18,108 bases of DNA from NCBI GenBank assembly GCA_024692105.1, contig JAILMZ010000073.1, forward strand, positions 1 through 18,108. The letters run 5' to 3'. The DNA comes from Saccharofermentans sp. Its GTDB lineage: Bacteria; Bacillota_A; Clostridia; Saccharofermentanales; Saccharofermentanaceae. Below the pieces are notes generated by a model. It had not been told where the DNA came from and made no database searches. It worked only from the letters and a program-made list of their open reading frames with translations. Made by a program: the position numbers and the translations under genes. Positions within the stretch are counted from its first letter, which is position 1. Each line of letters opens with the position of its first letter. Of this stretch, positions 1 through 8,080 are shown piece by piece.

Positions 1-89
1 CCGACCAGGACACCGATTATCGCAACAACGATAAGAAGCTCAGCAAGAGTAAATGCTGTTTTTGAATTACGATTACCCAAATATCTCAT
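1..89 (-). CDS. Type IV prepilin-like protein, N-terminal fragment
   Basis: Only the first 29 codons are present; the gene runs off the left edge. The peptide starts with a short polar leader (MRYLGNRNSKTA) followed by FTLAELLIVVAIIGVLV. This is the class III signal of type IV pilins and pseudopilins: a basic leader, a cleavage site before Phe, Glu at +5 and a long hydrophobic helix. Residue -1 is Ala rather than the usual Gly, which is seen in some Bacillota prepilins. Such proteins are processed by prepilin peptidase and assembled into pili, competence pseudopili or type II-like filaments. The ATG at 89 is preceded by AGGAGG (minus strand, 100-105) at 10 bases, and a sigma-A promoter lies just upstream. 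Which pilin-like family it belongs to cannot be told without the rest of the gene. Confidence 0.85.
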   Translation of the reverse strand, partial: MRYLGNRNSKTAFTLAELLIVVAIIGVLV

Positions 90-112
90 AGTGAATAAGC
101 CTCCTGTAATCA

Positions 113-141
113 AGTATATCAACAGTCTGAGGCCGTTTCAA
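113..141 (-). promoter_or_regulatory. Sigma-A promoter of the prepilin-like gene
   Basis: On the minus strand TTGAAA (136-141) and TATACT (113-118) are separated by exactly 17 bases. Transcription would start near 106, so the leader would be only about 17 bases and would begin at or next to the AGGAGG ribosome binding site. Confidence 0.7.
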
Positions 142-167
142 TGAATAAGAACAAAGATTCCTTTATC

Positions 168-205
168 GTAAAATAAAAGGAACTGCCCGATCGAGGCAGT
201 TCCTT
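168..205 (-). terminator. Intrinsic terminator after the Ala-rich coiled-coil gene
   Basis: A perfect 11-bp inverted repeat (AAGGAACTGCC at 177-187, GGCAGTTCCTT at 195-205, 7-base loop) is followed on the minus strand by TTTTATTTTA. It lies 25 bases after the stop codon of the minus-strand gene ending at 230. The other strand has no T-run after the stem, so it terminates in the minus direction only. Confidence 0.88.
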
Positions 206-229
206 GACATCAAATATCAAAGACGGATA

Positions 230-1585
230 TCAGCGGGAACCCGGTCTTCCTGCAGGCCTTACGGGCGCAGGTGCCGGCTTCTCTACAGCAGGAACTGCGG
301 TCTCGGCATCCTTAACCGGAGCCTTGGGTGCAGGTTCAGCAACTTTTGCGGCAGGAGCCGCTTCCTTGGCAAGTGCTTCAGCCTTGGGCTGGGGGGCGAT
401 AGCACCTTCAGCTTCGAGCTTGGCAATGAACTCTGCCTTCTCGATGGCGATCCTTGCTTCTTCTTCAGCTCTCTCAAGTGCAGCCCTTGCTTCCTCGGCA
501 GCTCTGAGTGCAGCCTGCTGCGCTTCCTCAGCTCTCTTCTGAGCCAGAGCAGCAGCTTCCTTAGCTTTCTCTGCGGCAACTCTTGCTGCCTCTTCTTCCT
601 TGCGGGCATTGGCTCTTGCTTCCTGCTCTGCCTTCTTCTTATCTGCAATGGCAGCTTCTTCTTCTGCCATGCGGAGATTCTCTTTTGCTGTCTGGGCATC
701 AGCGAGTGCTGCCTCAGCTTCTTCATCAGCTCTCTTAGCTGCCGCAATAGCGGAATCGAGAGCCTGCTGTGCCTGAAGTCTTGCCTTCTCCTTTGTTCCG
801 AGAGCGGCAAGTCTTGCATCCATCTCAGCTTTCTTCTCAGCTGCGATCTTCTCTTCGGCTACAGCCTTCTCGTCGGCCGCGCGTGCAACTTCCAATGCCT
901 TCATGGCTTCGGTCCTTGCTTCTTCAGCCTTGCGGATGGAATCCATTGTATCTGCTTCGACATCCTTTACGGCTGTCTGGGCTTCGAGCTCGAACTTCTC
1001 TGCTTCTGCGAGAGCGGCATTAGCTGCCTCTACAGCCTTGAGTGCATCTTCAGCCTTCTTAGCTGCTGTCTCGGAGCGCTGCAGTGCCTTGCGCTCTTCG
1101 ATCTGCATTGAACTTACCTTTGCCTTTGCTTTCCTTGTCTCTGCTGAGATAGGATCCTCGTCAACGATCTTGCCCTTCTCTCTTTCCTCAGCAATAAACT
1201 GAGCGTGATTGACGGAAGCAGACTTCGGACGCTTTATCGGCGGCTTGAGCTCGTAGGACTTAGCTGCTTCAGCTGCTGCCGATGCAGGTCCCTTGCTGTT
1301 ACTTTCAGTCATATGCTTTCTTGCGGATTCCTCAAGAGCCTTGCGCTCCTCAGCCGCTCTTCTCTGAGCTTCAGCTGCCTTACGCATCTCGATCTGAGCC
1401 TTTGCCGCTTCAGCACGCTCTCTTGCAGCGGCTGCCGCAGGAGACTCGTTTGCAGATGCTGCAGCAATGTGCTGAGGTGATCTGGGTGCGCCGGTAGATG
1501 CGCTAACTGAATCGGAAGAAGCTCCGACTCCGACAAGAGCGAGGTTACCCTCCTTGCCTTTGAGAACATCAATAAAATTTGCCAT
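230..1585 (-). CDS. Ala/Glu/Lys-rich coiled-coil protein, function unknown
   Basis: This encodes 451 residues. A non-repetitive N-terminus (MANFIDVLKGKEGNLALVGVG) is followed by an Ala/Ser linker. Two long stretches of Ala, Glu, Lys and Arg come next, roughly residues 48-100 and 150-395, with heptad-like spacing expected of continuous alpha-helical coiled coil. The tail of about 55 residues is rich in Pro and Ala. There is no signal peptide or membrane segment, so it is predicted cytoplasmic. The composition resembles the helical part of TolA, and automatic annotation may call it TolA-like, but no TolA membrane anchor or C-terminal domain is present and this is not evidence of homology. GTG at 1591 is also in frame. 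ATG at 1585 is preferred because GGGAG (minus strand) lies 9 bases upstream of it and only 3 from the GTG. The gene has its own promoter and terminator and so is monocistronic. Confidence 0.85.
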   Translation of the reverse strand: MANFIDVLKGKEGNLALVGVGASSDSVSASTGAPRSPQHIAAASANESPAAAAARERAEAAKAQIEMRKAAEAQRRAAEERKALEESARKHMTESNSKGPASAAAEAAKSYELKPPIKRPKSASVNHAQFIAEEREKGKIVDEDPISAETRKAKAKVSSMQIEERKALQRSETAAKKAEDALKAVEAANAALAEAEKFELEAQTAVKDVEADTMDSIRKAEEARTEAMKALEVARAADEKAVAEEKIAAEKKAEMDARLAALGTKEKARLQAQQALDSAIAAAKRADEEAEAALADAQTAKENLRMAEEEAAIADKKKAEQEARANARKEEEAARVAAEKAKEAAALAQKRAEEAQQAALRAAEEARAALERAEEEARIAIEKAEFIAKLEAEGAIAPQPKAEALAKEAAPAAKVAEPAPKAPVKDAETAVPAVEKPAPAPVRPAGRPGSR

Positions 1586-1652
1586 TTTCACTAACTCCCT
1601 TATGCATTAGTAACTGTTCCATATCCAGAAATAAAAATATACTGACAAAAAT

Positions 1653-1680
1653 ATTATATATCCTACATTACATATTTCAA
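1653..1680 (-). promoter_or_regulatory. Sigma-A promoter of the Ala-rich coiled-coil gene
   Basis: On the minus strand TTGAAA (1675-1680) and TATAAT (1653-1658) are 16 bases apart, in an AT-rich stretch about 67 bases upstream of the start codon. It diverges from the pot operon promoter. Confidence 0.65.
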
Positions 1681-1749
1681 TACTGTTTCAGGCCCATTAC
1701 AATAGATAAATTCTGCTTGATAAAGTCAATCAGAACTGATTGCAGAATT

Positions 1750-1832
1750 AGTTTAGAAATACTTTACAGCGAGTTTAACATGCTGTATAATCGCTTCGCT
1801 GTAAGTTTAATAAGAGTTAATTCAGAGTTTAA
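1750..1832 (+). promoter_or_regulatory. Putative operator array of the XRE-cupin regulator
   Basis: Copies of AGTTTAA or near matches begin at 1750 (AGTTTAG), 1772, 1804, 1815 (AGTTAA) and 1826. The last three are spaced 11 bp apart and the first two 22 bp, so they would lie on one face of the helix. A perfect 9-bp dyad, TTACAGCGA (1764-1772) and TCGCTGTAA (1796-1804), surrounds the spacer and -10 box of the operon promoter. Sites placed over and just after a promoter suit a repressor. That the regulator encoded immediately downstream binds here is inference. Confidence 0.5.
1763..1791 (+). promoter_or_regulatory. Sigma-A promoter of the pot operon
   Basis: TTTACA (1763-1768) and a perfect TATAAT (1786-1791) are separated by 17 bases. 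Transcription would start near 1798, about 48 bases before the ATG of the regulator gene. The promoter lies inside a dyad and a direct-repeat array. Confidence 0.82.
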
Positions 1833-1845
1833 AGGTAGAAAACTG

Positions 1846-2385
1846 ATGGAAATCGGACTCAAGATCAAAAACCTAAGGATCAGCAAGGGGCTGACACAGG
1901 AAGAACTCGGCGACAGATGCGAACTGTCAAAGGGTTTCATCTCCCTTCTCGAAAGGGACATGGCGTCACCATCCATTGCTACCCTTGAAGACATACTTAA
2001 TGCCCTCGGCACGGATTTCGCGCAGTTCTTCCAGGAGGCACCCAGCGAGAGAGTCGTTTTCGGAGTGGAGGATTATTCCGTAAAGTCTGACGACGAGCTG
2101 AAGAACGAGATCTGCTGGCTCATACCGAACGCGCAGAAGAATGAGATGGAGCCTATCATGCTCACGATCGCGCCGGGCGGATCCACATATCCGGACAACC
2201 CGCACGAAGGCGAGGAGTTTGGTTATGTTACGGAAGGCATCGTTACGGTTGTGATCGGCGGAGAAGAGCATATTGCCCACAAAGGCGAGAGTTTCTATTT
2301 TACGGCAGGCAAGCCGCACCATCTGGAGAACCGCGGCAAGCGCGAGGCAAAGGTGATATGGATATCATCACCGCCGAGTTTCTGA
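1846..2385 (+). CDS. XRE-family HTH / cupin transcriptional regulator of the pot operon
   Basis: This encodes 179 residues. An XRE-type helix-turn-helix occupies about residues 6-60 (LRISKGLTQEELGDRC, then LSKGFISLLERDMASPS). A single C-terminal cupin domain covers about 105-175, with a cupin motif 1 around HEGEEFGYVTEG (120-131) and motif 2 around GESFYFTAGKPHH (147-159). This two-domain layout is that of PuuR-like regulators, in which the cupin senses a small ligand. Lying 30 bases ahead of potA in the same direction, it is probably the polyamine-responsive regulator of this operon. The frame is open upstream to 1579, but that extension would cross the promoter, so ATG 1846 (preceded by AAAGG) is taken as the start. 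The family is clear; the ligand is inferred from context. Confidence 0.9.
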   Translation: MEIGLKIKNLRISKGLTQEELGDRCELSKGFISLLERDMASPSIATLEDILNALGTDFAQFFQEAPSERVVFGVEDYSVKSDDELKNEICWLIPNAQKNEMEPIMLTIAPGGSTYPDNPHEGEEFGYVTEGIVTVVIGGEEHIAHKGESFYFTAGKPHHLENRGKREAKVIWISSPPSF

Positions 2386-2415
2386 TTTGACTATTAACTA
2401 TTTGGGAGATAAGAG

Positions 2416-3618
2416 ATGGCATACAACCAGATCCTGCCCGATGATACAGGCAGAGAACATATTATTGAGATCAAAGATCTGTGCAAGAGTTTCGACGGCA
2501 CACAGGTCCTCAAGAACATTACTTTCTACATCAGGAACAACGAGTTCATTACGCTGCTCGGACCTTCCGGATGCGGTAAGTCGACGACGCTCAGGATCAT
2601 CGCAGGTTTTGAGACCGCCGATTCCGGCATCGTGAATTTCGAGGGCGAGGATCTCCTGAAGGTTCCTGCTCATAAGAGGAACATCAATACCGTCTTCCAG
2701 AGGTATGCTCTCTTCCCGCACCTGGACGTTTTCGACAACGTCGCTTTCGGCCTTAAGATCAAGAAGGTCCCCAAGAAGGAGATAGAGCAGAGAGTCAATA
2801 CGGCTCTGGCTAAGGTTGGTCTTGCAGATTACGGCGAGAGGTACATCGACCAGCTCTCAGGCGGACAGATGCAGAGAGTCGCTATCGCGAGAGCTATCGT
2901 CAACCGTCCCCGCATCCTGCTCTTGGACGAGCCTCTCGGCGCGCTCGACCTTAAGATGCGCAAGGAGATGCAGATCGAGCTCAAGCAGATGCAAAGAGAC
3001 CTCGGAATCACATTCGTATACGTTACGCACGATCAGGAAGAGGCGCTTACGATGTCGGATACGATCATCGTCATGAAGGACGGTATCATCCAGCAGATCG
3101 GCACACCCATCGATGTATATAACGAACCCAAGAATGCCTATGTCGCTGACTTTATCGGTGAGTCCAACATCGTGCCCGGAACGATGAAGCAGGATTTCGA
3201 GGTAACGTTCTCCGACGGCATCACTTTCAACTGCGTTGACCCGCTCTTCCCGGAGTTCACCAAGGGTGAGGACAACGAAGTCGACATGGTAATAAGACCT
3301 GAGGATTTCTATGTAAGCGAAGAAGCTGATGGACGCATTAACGGAACGGTCGAGTCGATCGTGTTCAAGGGCGTGCACTATGAGATCCTCGTTAAGTCCG
3401 ATAACGGCATCGTATGGATGGTCCACAATGTTGACCCCGTCAAGGTCGGCCAGCGCGTAGGACTCTACGTCGATCCAGATGACATCCAGATAATGAGAAA
3501 GTCAGAGATGAGCCCCGAGCCGGGTTCTTACGGAATAAAGAAGATCGCAGGTCAGGACGAAGAAGAGGCAGAAGCATCTTCCGAGACACCTGAGACAGAC
3601 GGAGGAGCAGATGTCTGA
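2416..3618 (+). CDS. potA: Spermidine/putrescine ABC transporter ATP-binding protein PotA
   Basis: This 400-residue protein hydrolyses ATP to drive polyamine import through PotBC. The visible motifs are Walker [10 protein letters not shown] (49-57), Q-loop Gln95, signature LSGGQMQR (147-154), Walker B ILLLDEP (167-173), D-loop GALD (175-178) and switch His205. A C-terminal regulatory TOBE-type region runs from about 240 to 360 ([10 protein letters not shown] onward), followed by an acidic Glu-rich tail of about 35 residues that is probably disordered. Length is typical for PotA (370-400). ATG 2416 follows GGGAG (2404-2408). The gene overlaps potB by 8 bases, indicating translational coupling. 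Other members of the CUT1/MOI family (Fe3+, sulfate, sugar) share these motifs; the potB, potC and potD partners fix the assignment to polyamines. Confidence 0.95.
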   Translation: MAYNQILPDDTGREHIIEIKDLCKSFDGTQVLKNITFYIRNNEFITLLGPSGCGKSTTLRIIAGFETADSGIVNFEGEDLLKVPAHKRNINTVFQRYALFPHLDVFDNVAFGLKIKKVPKKEIEQRVNTALAKVGLADYGERYIDQLSGGQMQRVAIARAIVNRPRILLLDEPLGALDLKMRKEMQIELKQMQRDLGITFVYVTHDQEEALTMSDTIIVMKDGIIQQIGTPIDVYNEPKNAYVADFIGESNIVPGTMKQDFEVTFSDGITFNCVDPLFPEFTKGEDNEVDMVIRPEDFYVSEEADGRINGTVESIVFKGVHYEILVKSDNGIVWMVHNVDPVKVGQRVGLYVDPDDIQIMRKSEMSPEPGSYGIKKIAGQDEEEAEASSETPETDGGADV

Positions 3619-5047
3619 ACTCAAGGCAAGATTTAAGATGATGCCCCCGCATGCCGTGATAATGATCATCGCGGCACTGTATTCGTTCGCATCCATCTTC
3701 ATTCCGATGTTCAAGCTCTATGTGCAGTACGTACCCAAGCGCACATACTCGCTGCTGACATTCCTCATCGATCCGAGGTTCTATACCAAGATAAGGAACG
3801 GTTCGGTCAATCTTAACTTCCAGAGCTTCACGGTTATGATGTTCATCATCACGATCGTCATCTCCGTCGCTGCTCTCACACTGAGCCTGAGCTACACATT
3901 CTATTCCGATCACAAGATCAAGAGGAGAGTGGGATGCCTCGCGGTCATGCTGCTCTTTATCGGAAGAGTCGTCGTACACACGCTTACTCTGTCCGGCATC
4001 ATCACGACCGAAATGCTCGAGCAGAACGACATGACTCCCCAGAGGCTCTATGTCGCACAGAACATCTCGGGCAACATCCTTGCGATAGTCATGTTCATCG
4101 GTGCATTTGCATGTCTGTACGGCGCGCTCGACCTCAAGATGAACTACAAGCTGTTCTCATATCCTTACATCGTTTGGATCGTTCTCTTTACGATCCTGCC
4201 GCTGATACTCATCGTCTTCCGCGCATTCTTCAAGGCGGCTCCGGGAGGCGGATACGAGTTCACTATGGCAGGCTTCGACATACTGTTCGAAAACAAGACA
4301 GTCACGACGACGTTCTACGGGATGAAGGTCACACTGCAGGAGTATTTCTCGATCTTCGTAAGAAGCCTCGACTACGCGGTATGGACCACAATAGGCTGCC
4401 TTATCATCGGCTACCCCATCGCATACATCCTTTCTTCCCGCGCGAAAGCGGCAAGGAAGAGCAGCTCAAAGCTGCTGATGCTCTTCGTGCTTCCGATGTG
4501 GATGAACACGATGCTCAGGACTTATGCATGGCGTGCGTTCTTCAGTGAGACCGGCGTTCTTAACACTATCCTCACACAGAGCGGCATCCTATCTGATCCC
4601 ATCCTCTTCCTCAAGAATGAGATCCTCGCAGATGTAATCACAAAGCTGGTCATGACCAACGACTTCCTGCCGTTCATGATCCTGCCCATCTATTCCGTTC
4701 TCATCAAGATAGACGGAAGCCTTTTCGAGGCTGCGCTGGATCTCGGTGCAAACCGTGCGACGACATTCGGCAAGGTCATACTCCCGCTGTCACTGCCCGG
4801 CGTTATCTCCGGCATACAGATGGTATTCATGCCTTCACTGACGTTCTACATGATCCCCGATATCCTTAACGAGGGATCCAAGACGACGATAGGTAATACG
4901 GTACAGAACTTCATACTCAACGAGAGCTCAGCGTACAACCAGGCGGGCAACGTTCTGTCATTGCTGCTGCTCATCTTCGTGCTCATAACAATGGGCATCC
5001 TGAGAGGCTCTGACAAGGAAGAAGCAGGCGGAGGTATGGTCTTATGA
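3611..5047 (+). CDS. potB: Polyamine ABC transporter permease PotB with N-terminal membrane extension
   Basis: This encodes 478 residues, against about 270-310 for ordinary PotB. Residues from about 177 onward ([15 protein letters not shown]) align in character with complete PotB: six membrane segments and the cytoplasmic EAA loop (EAALDLGAN, 373-381, with the later Gly) that contacts PotA. The first 176 residues are extra. They hold four hydrophobic segments, at about 15-38, 73-95, 108-130 and 154-173, joined by short polar loops. No ribosome binding site precedes Met177 (ATG at 4139), and the extension is in frame and directly coupled to potA (ATG at 3611 overlaps its stop), so it looks like a true part of the protein. 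It is the membrane channel half with PotC. The role of the extension is unknown. Confidence 0.92.
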   Translation: MSELKARFKMMPPHAVIMIIAALYSFASIFIPMFKLYVQYVPKRTYSLLTFLIDPRFYTKIRNGSVNLNFQSFTVMMFIITIVISVAALTLSLSYTFYSDHKIKRRVGCLAVMLLFIGRVVVHTLTLSGIITTEMLEQNDMTPQRLYVAQNISGNILAIVMFIGAFACLYGALDLKMNYKLFSYPYIVWIVLFTILPLILIVFRAFFKAAPGGGYEFTMAGFDILFENKTVTTTFYGMKVTLQEYFSIFVRSLDYAVWTTIGCLIIGYPIAYILSSRAKAARKSSSKLLMLFVLPMWMNTMLRTYAWRAFFSETGVLNTILTQSGILSDPILFLKNEILADVITKLVMTNDFLPFMILPIYSVLIKIDGSLFEAALDLGANRATTFGKVILPLSLPGVISGIQMVFMPSLTFYMIPDILNEGSKTTIGNTVQNFILNESSAYNQAGNVLSLLLLIFVLITMGILRGSDKEEAGGGMVL

Positions 5048-5850
5048 GAATGCTTAAGAGACTAATCCCAAACCTCTATCTCGTACTGGCACTGGTATTC
5101 ATCTACCTGCCCATCGCGATCCTGATCGTCTATTCTTTCAATGCGCTTCCCAAGTCATTCATCTGGGGCGGTTTCTCGATCGAGAACTACAAGAACCTGT
5201 TTACGGGTTCCGAAGGTATGGGCATCATGGATTCGCTTCTTGAGACACTCAAGGTGGCGGCAATCGCATCCGTCTGCTCGACTGCTTTCGCAGTGCTGTC
5301 CGCACTTGGTATCGCATACCTTACAAAGAAACTCCAGAACATCGTCATGGGTCTTACTTATGTTCCCAACGTCATGCCGGATCTCGTTACCGGTATCTCT
5401 TTCATGCTGTTGTTCTCGTTCCTTGGTGTACAGAAGAGCGAGTTCACGCTCATCATGGCGCACATCGCACTGTGCGTGCCTTTCGCGATACTGTCCATCA
5501 GCCCGAAGATCAAGCAGCTCGACAAGAGCCTGTCGGAGGCAGCGATGGATCTCGGAGCTACGAGATTCCAGACACTGAGACTCGTCATCATTCCTGAGAT
5601 CATGCCCGGCATATTCTCGTCTCTGCTCCTGACGTTCACGCTCTCGGTGGACGACTACCTCATAAGTAATTTCAACGTCGACAGTTCCATCCAGACACTG
5701 CCGATGATGATATATTCCATGGCAAAGCTCGGCGTCAATCCGAAGATGAACGCGCTTACGACGCTCCTGTTCGCAGCCGTGCTCGTGCTCATGGTACTTT
5801 CCAACCTGTCATCAATTAAGAAAACGAAGAAAAGAGGAGTAAAGAAATGA
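5044..5850 (+). CDS. potC: Polyamine ABC transporter permease PotC
   Basis: This 268-residue inner-membrane permease pairs with PotB to form the polyamine channel. It has the usual N-terminal helix (LYLVLALVFIYLPIAILIVY, 11-30), then the characteristic SFNALP, and about five further membrane segments. The EAA loop is EAAMDLGATRFQTLRLVIIP (165-184). The segment FTLSVDDYLISNF (198-210) is typical of PotC. Length is normal for the family. The start ATG overlaps the potB stop as ATGA (5044-5047), and its own stop overlaps the potD start the same way, so the whole operon is translationally coupled. Assignment is firm from sequence and context. Confidence 0.95.
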   Translation: MRMLKRLIPNLYLVLALVFIYLPIAILIVYSFNALPKSFIWGGFSIENYKNLFTGSEGMGIMDSLLETLKVAAIASVCSTAFAVLSALGIAYLTKKLQNIVMGLTYVPNVMPDLVTGISFMLLFSFLGVQKSEFTLIMAHIALCVPFAILSISPKIKQLDKSLSEAAMDLGATRFQTLRLVIIPEIMPGIFSSLLLTFTLSVDDYLISNFNVDSSIQTLPMMIYSMAKLGVNPKMNALTTLLFAAVLVLMVLSNLSSIKKTKKRGVKK

Positions 5851-6962
5851 ACAGATTACTTAGAAAGGCTGTTTCTGCCGTTGCCGTAACAGGTCTTCTG
5901 GCATCATCCGTACTCATGTGCGCAGGATGCTCGAACAAGCAGAAGCTCATCATCTACAACTGGGGTGAATACATCGCTGAGGATACGATCTCGAAGTTCG
6001 AGGCCGCATATCCCCAGTATGAAGTTGTATACCGTACTTTCGAGACAAACGAGACAATGTATCCCAACCTCGAGAACGGATATGACGTCATCATCCCTTC
6101 CGAGTACATGGTTTGCCGTCTCATCGAAGAGGACTGGATCCAGCCCATCGACTGGAGCAAGCTCCCTCTGGTAGAGAAGAACATGGACCCTATGTTCAAG
6201 ACACTGCAGTATGCAGAGGACAAGGCTCTCTCTGACGAAGTCCTTGATTATGCGGTTCCTTATATGTACTGCACCGTAGGTCTCGTATATGACGCAAACA
6301 AGGTATCCATTCCCGAAGGAACAACTGACCCCGAGATCATCTGGGGCGCGCTCCTCGACGAGGCTAATGCCGACAAGGTAGGCATGCTCGATTCCATGAG
6401 AGAGTCCGTCGGCGTAGCACTTAATTACCTCGGCTATTCCATCAACAGCATGGATGAGGCAGAGCTCGAAGAAGCAATGAACCTCCTCATCTCACAGAAG
6501 GAACTCATGAGACCTGCATACGGCGTAGACAACCTCAAGGACAAGGTCGCTGCAGGTGAGCTTACCGCATCCGTATGCTGGTCCGGTGACCACATCATCA
6601 TCCTTGACCGTATCGCAGAACTCGGCAAGGAAAATGACATCGATCTCAAGTTCGTACTTCCCGAAGGATCCAACTGGTCAGTCGACATGATGTGCGTTCC
6701 CACAAACTGCCAGAACTACGACGGAGCAATGGCATTCATCAACTTCATGTATGACCCCGAGATCGCACTTGAGAACTGCGAGTATGTCGGTTACTCCACA
6801 CCGAACGTTGCGGCAAAAGAGATGCTCGATCCCGAGATCTCCGGCAACATCTATTACTATCCGACTGAAGAAGTCTTCAGCACTCTGGAAGTCTACTACA
6901 CTTCAGAGGACATCGAAGAGAAGTACACACAGATCTGGAACACCGTAAAGGCAAGCGCTTAA
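5847..6962 (+). CDS. potD: Spermidine/putrescine-binding lipoprotein PotD
   Basis: This encodes 371 residues. A basic N-terminus and hydrophobic stretch end in a lipobox-like CAGC, with Cys28 the likely lipidation site. Cys at -3 is unusual for a lipobox. The mature protein opens with KLIIYNWGEYIAEDTI (33-48), the diagnostic start of PotD/PotF solute-binding proteins, and continues with the two-lobed periplasmic-binding fold seen in this family, including VPYMYCTVGLVYD and a C-terminal GYSTPNVAAKEML. As in other Gram-positive PotD proteins it would be tethered to the outer face of the membrane and deliver polyamine to PotBC. The ATG overlaps the potC stop as ATGA, and a ribosome binding site (AGAGGAG) lies within the potC end. 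An intrinsic terminator follows at 7010. Confidence 0.95.
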   Translation: MNRLLRKAVSAVAVTGLLASSVLMCAGCSNKQKLIIYNWGEYIAEDTISKFEAAYPQYEVVYRTFETNETMYPNLENGYDVIIPSEYMVCRLIEEDWIQPIDWSKLPLVEKNMDPMFKTLQYAEDKALSDEVLDYAVPYMYCTVGLVYDANKVSIPEGTTDPEIIWGALLDEANADKVGMLDSMRESVGVALNYLGYSINSMDEAELEEAMNLLISQKELMRPAYGVDNLKDKVAAGELTASVCWSGDHIIILDRIAELGKENDIDLKFVLPEGSNWSVDMMCVPTNCQNYDGAMAFINFMYDPEIALENCEYVGYSTPNVAAKEMLDPEISGNIYYYPTEEVFSTLEVYYTSEDIEEKYTQIWNTVKASA

Positions 6963-7009
6963 AGCCTTGCCGCACAAGCGGTGTAACACTGTTAAGCTTG
7001 AATCAAACG

Positions 7010-7043
7010 AACGCTGCCTGATACCGGACAGCGTTTTTGTTTT
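7010..7043 (+). terminator. Intrinsic terminator of the pot operon
   Basis: The stem arms are AACGCTG (7010-7016) and CAGCGTT (7029-7035), with a possible inner CC/GG pairing, followed by TTTTGTTTT. The structure lies 48 bases after the potD stop. Confidence 0.85.
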
Positions 7044-7081
7044 GGTCCGAACAAAGATCCGGAAAAAAATTCAGAGAAAAA

Positions 7082-7111
7082 TGAACTTTTCCGCTTCCGG
7101 GGTTGTCCTAT
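7082..7111 (+). promoter_or_regulatory. ECF-type sigma promoter P1
   Basis: TGAACTTTT (7082-7090) and TTGTCCTAT (7103-7111) are separated by 12 bases. The same pair with the same spacing occurs at 7980 and 11043. The layout, AAC in the -35 and GTC in the -10, is that of ECF sigma promoters. A start near 7118 would give a leader of about 22 bases with AAAGGAGG in it. Recognition by the ECF sigma factor encoded at 8882 is inference. Confidence 0.75.
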
Positions 7112-7139
7112 GGGTATAAGCAACTTAAAGGAGGCAGTT

Positions 7140-7922
7140 ATGGACAGCTACAACGATTTTCGCATTACACAGATGCAGCTTCAGATGGATGAACAGAAGA
7201 GAGCGATGGAGGACGCAGGGATCAGGACGAGTTCAAGCAGCTCAAGTTCTGCAACCGGATGCCTGGCAGCAGTATTGGTAGTTATATTAATTCCGGTTAT
7301 CTTAATCATTACTACCGCTATGAGCATGAGTGCACGCACAGAGAAACTCAAAGCAGATGCTGCCGCAGAATCAGAAGCAGCAGAAGAAGCAGCGTTGGCC
7401 GCAGCCGAATGTCATGTCTCGGATCTGAGCGAGCTTACAGATGATATGCGTGACGAACTCATCGCAAACGCGACCGATACGTTCACATATTCACTTATCA
7501 ACGGAGAGCAGATCAATTTCGTTGAGTGCGAGGAGATCTGCCTGCTCACCCCTAAGACCATTGATGGAAGCACAGAAGTATACAACTACGTATACATTAT
7601 CCTGCACGTCAACACCACGAACGATCTTGGCGAGACTTACGAGGAGACTTTTGATTACTATTGGTATGTCAGGTACTACAACGTCACGCTCAACGAAGAC
7701 GGGTCCAACGAGATCTATGACATCGTCGGCGTGCAAACTCCGTCTAAATGGTACAATCCGTCGAACCACTGGGTTAATTTTCACGTTGTAGGCGGATTCG
7801 ACACTGCGCAGTCCCTATACGACAACGATATCCGTCCGATGGGGCAGGATTACAACATCGAGTCGGAGACAGTTGCGGCGCCGGAGATCACTGAAGACAT
7901 AACTGAAGAAAGTGATACTTGA
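7140..7922 (+). CDS. Single-pass membrane protein with extracytoplasmic domain, function unknown
   Basis: This encodes 260 residues. A short polar N-terminus (MDSYNDFRITQMQLQMDEQK) with helical character and a Ser run (30-37) precede one membrane segment at about 41-63. A Glu/Ala-rich helix (66-90) leads to a domain of about 140 residues with many Tyr and Trp (for example FDYYWYVRYYNVTL) and a Glu/Thr-rich tail. The N-terminus has no cleavable signal, so an N-in, C-out single-pass topology is predicted. The family is not recognised. An in-frame ATG at 7110 lies inside the -10 element of P1 and cannot be the start; ATG 7140 has AAAGGAGG (7127-7134) five bases before it. It is the first gene of the putative ECF regulon. 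It may be a sensor partner or an envelope effector, which the sequence does not decide. Confidence 0.85.
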   Translation: MDSYNDFRITQMQLQMDEQKRAMEDAGIRTSSSSSSSATGCLAAVLVVILIPVILIITTAMSMSARTEKLKADAAAESEAAEEAALAAAECHVSDLSELTDDMRDELIANATDTFTYSLINGEQINFVECEEICLLTPKTIDGSTEVYNYVYIILHVNTTNDLGETYEETFDYYWYVRYYNVTLNEDGSNEIYDIVGVQTPSKWYNPSNHWVNFHVVGGFDTAQSLYDNDIRPMGQDYNIESETVAAPEITEDITEESDT

Positions 7923-7979
7923 GCAGATCCTTAAACATAGATAACCAATAAAGAAATTCAGATATTTTTCTGAGAATAA

Positions 7980-8009
7980 TGAACTTTTTGCTCTTTACGG
8001 TTGTCTTAT
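7980..8009 (+). promoter_or_regulatory. ECF-type sigma promoter P2
   Basis: TGAACTTTT (7980-7988) and TTGTCTTAT (8001-8009) are separated by 12 bases and match P1 and P3 apart from C to T in the -10 element. P2 precedes the two-pass membrane protein. Because no strong terminator separates that gene from the sigma factor gene, it may also drive the sigma factor itself. Confidence 0.75.
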
Positions 8010-8080
8010 GAGCATAAAGAGCAACACAGAGATGCCAAAAGGCGCTGCGGATGCCGAAAAAGACGGAGGTCATGACGATT

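Noticed and set aside
204..1480. Several long open frames on the plus strand and in other minus frames across the coiled-coil gene
   Set aside because: They are by-products of the Ala/Glu/Lys-rich codon pattern of the 451-residue gene; they lack ribosome binding sites and give low-complexity Ser/Leu/Ala peptides.
1579..1845. Extension of the XRE-cupin frame upstream to 1579
   Set aside because: It would run through the sigma-A promoters of both divergent genes; the peptide before Met 1846 has no family character.
6970..6981. Small CCGC-ACAA-GCGG hairpin just after potD
   Set aside because: Only four base pairs and no T-run; the real terminator is at 7010-7043.
7110..7139. ATG at 7110 as start of the single-pass membrane protein
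   Set aside because: It lies inside the -10 element of promoter P1, upstream of the expected transcription start; ATG 7140 has an ideal AAAGGAGG.
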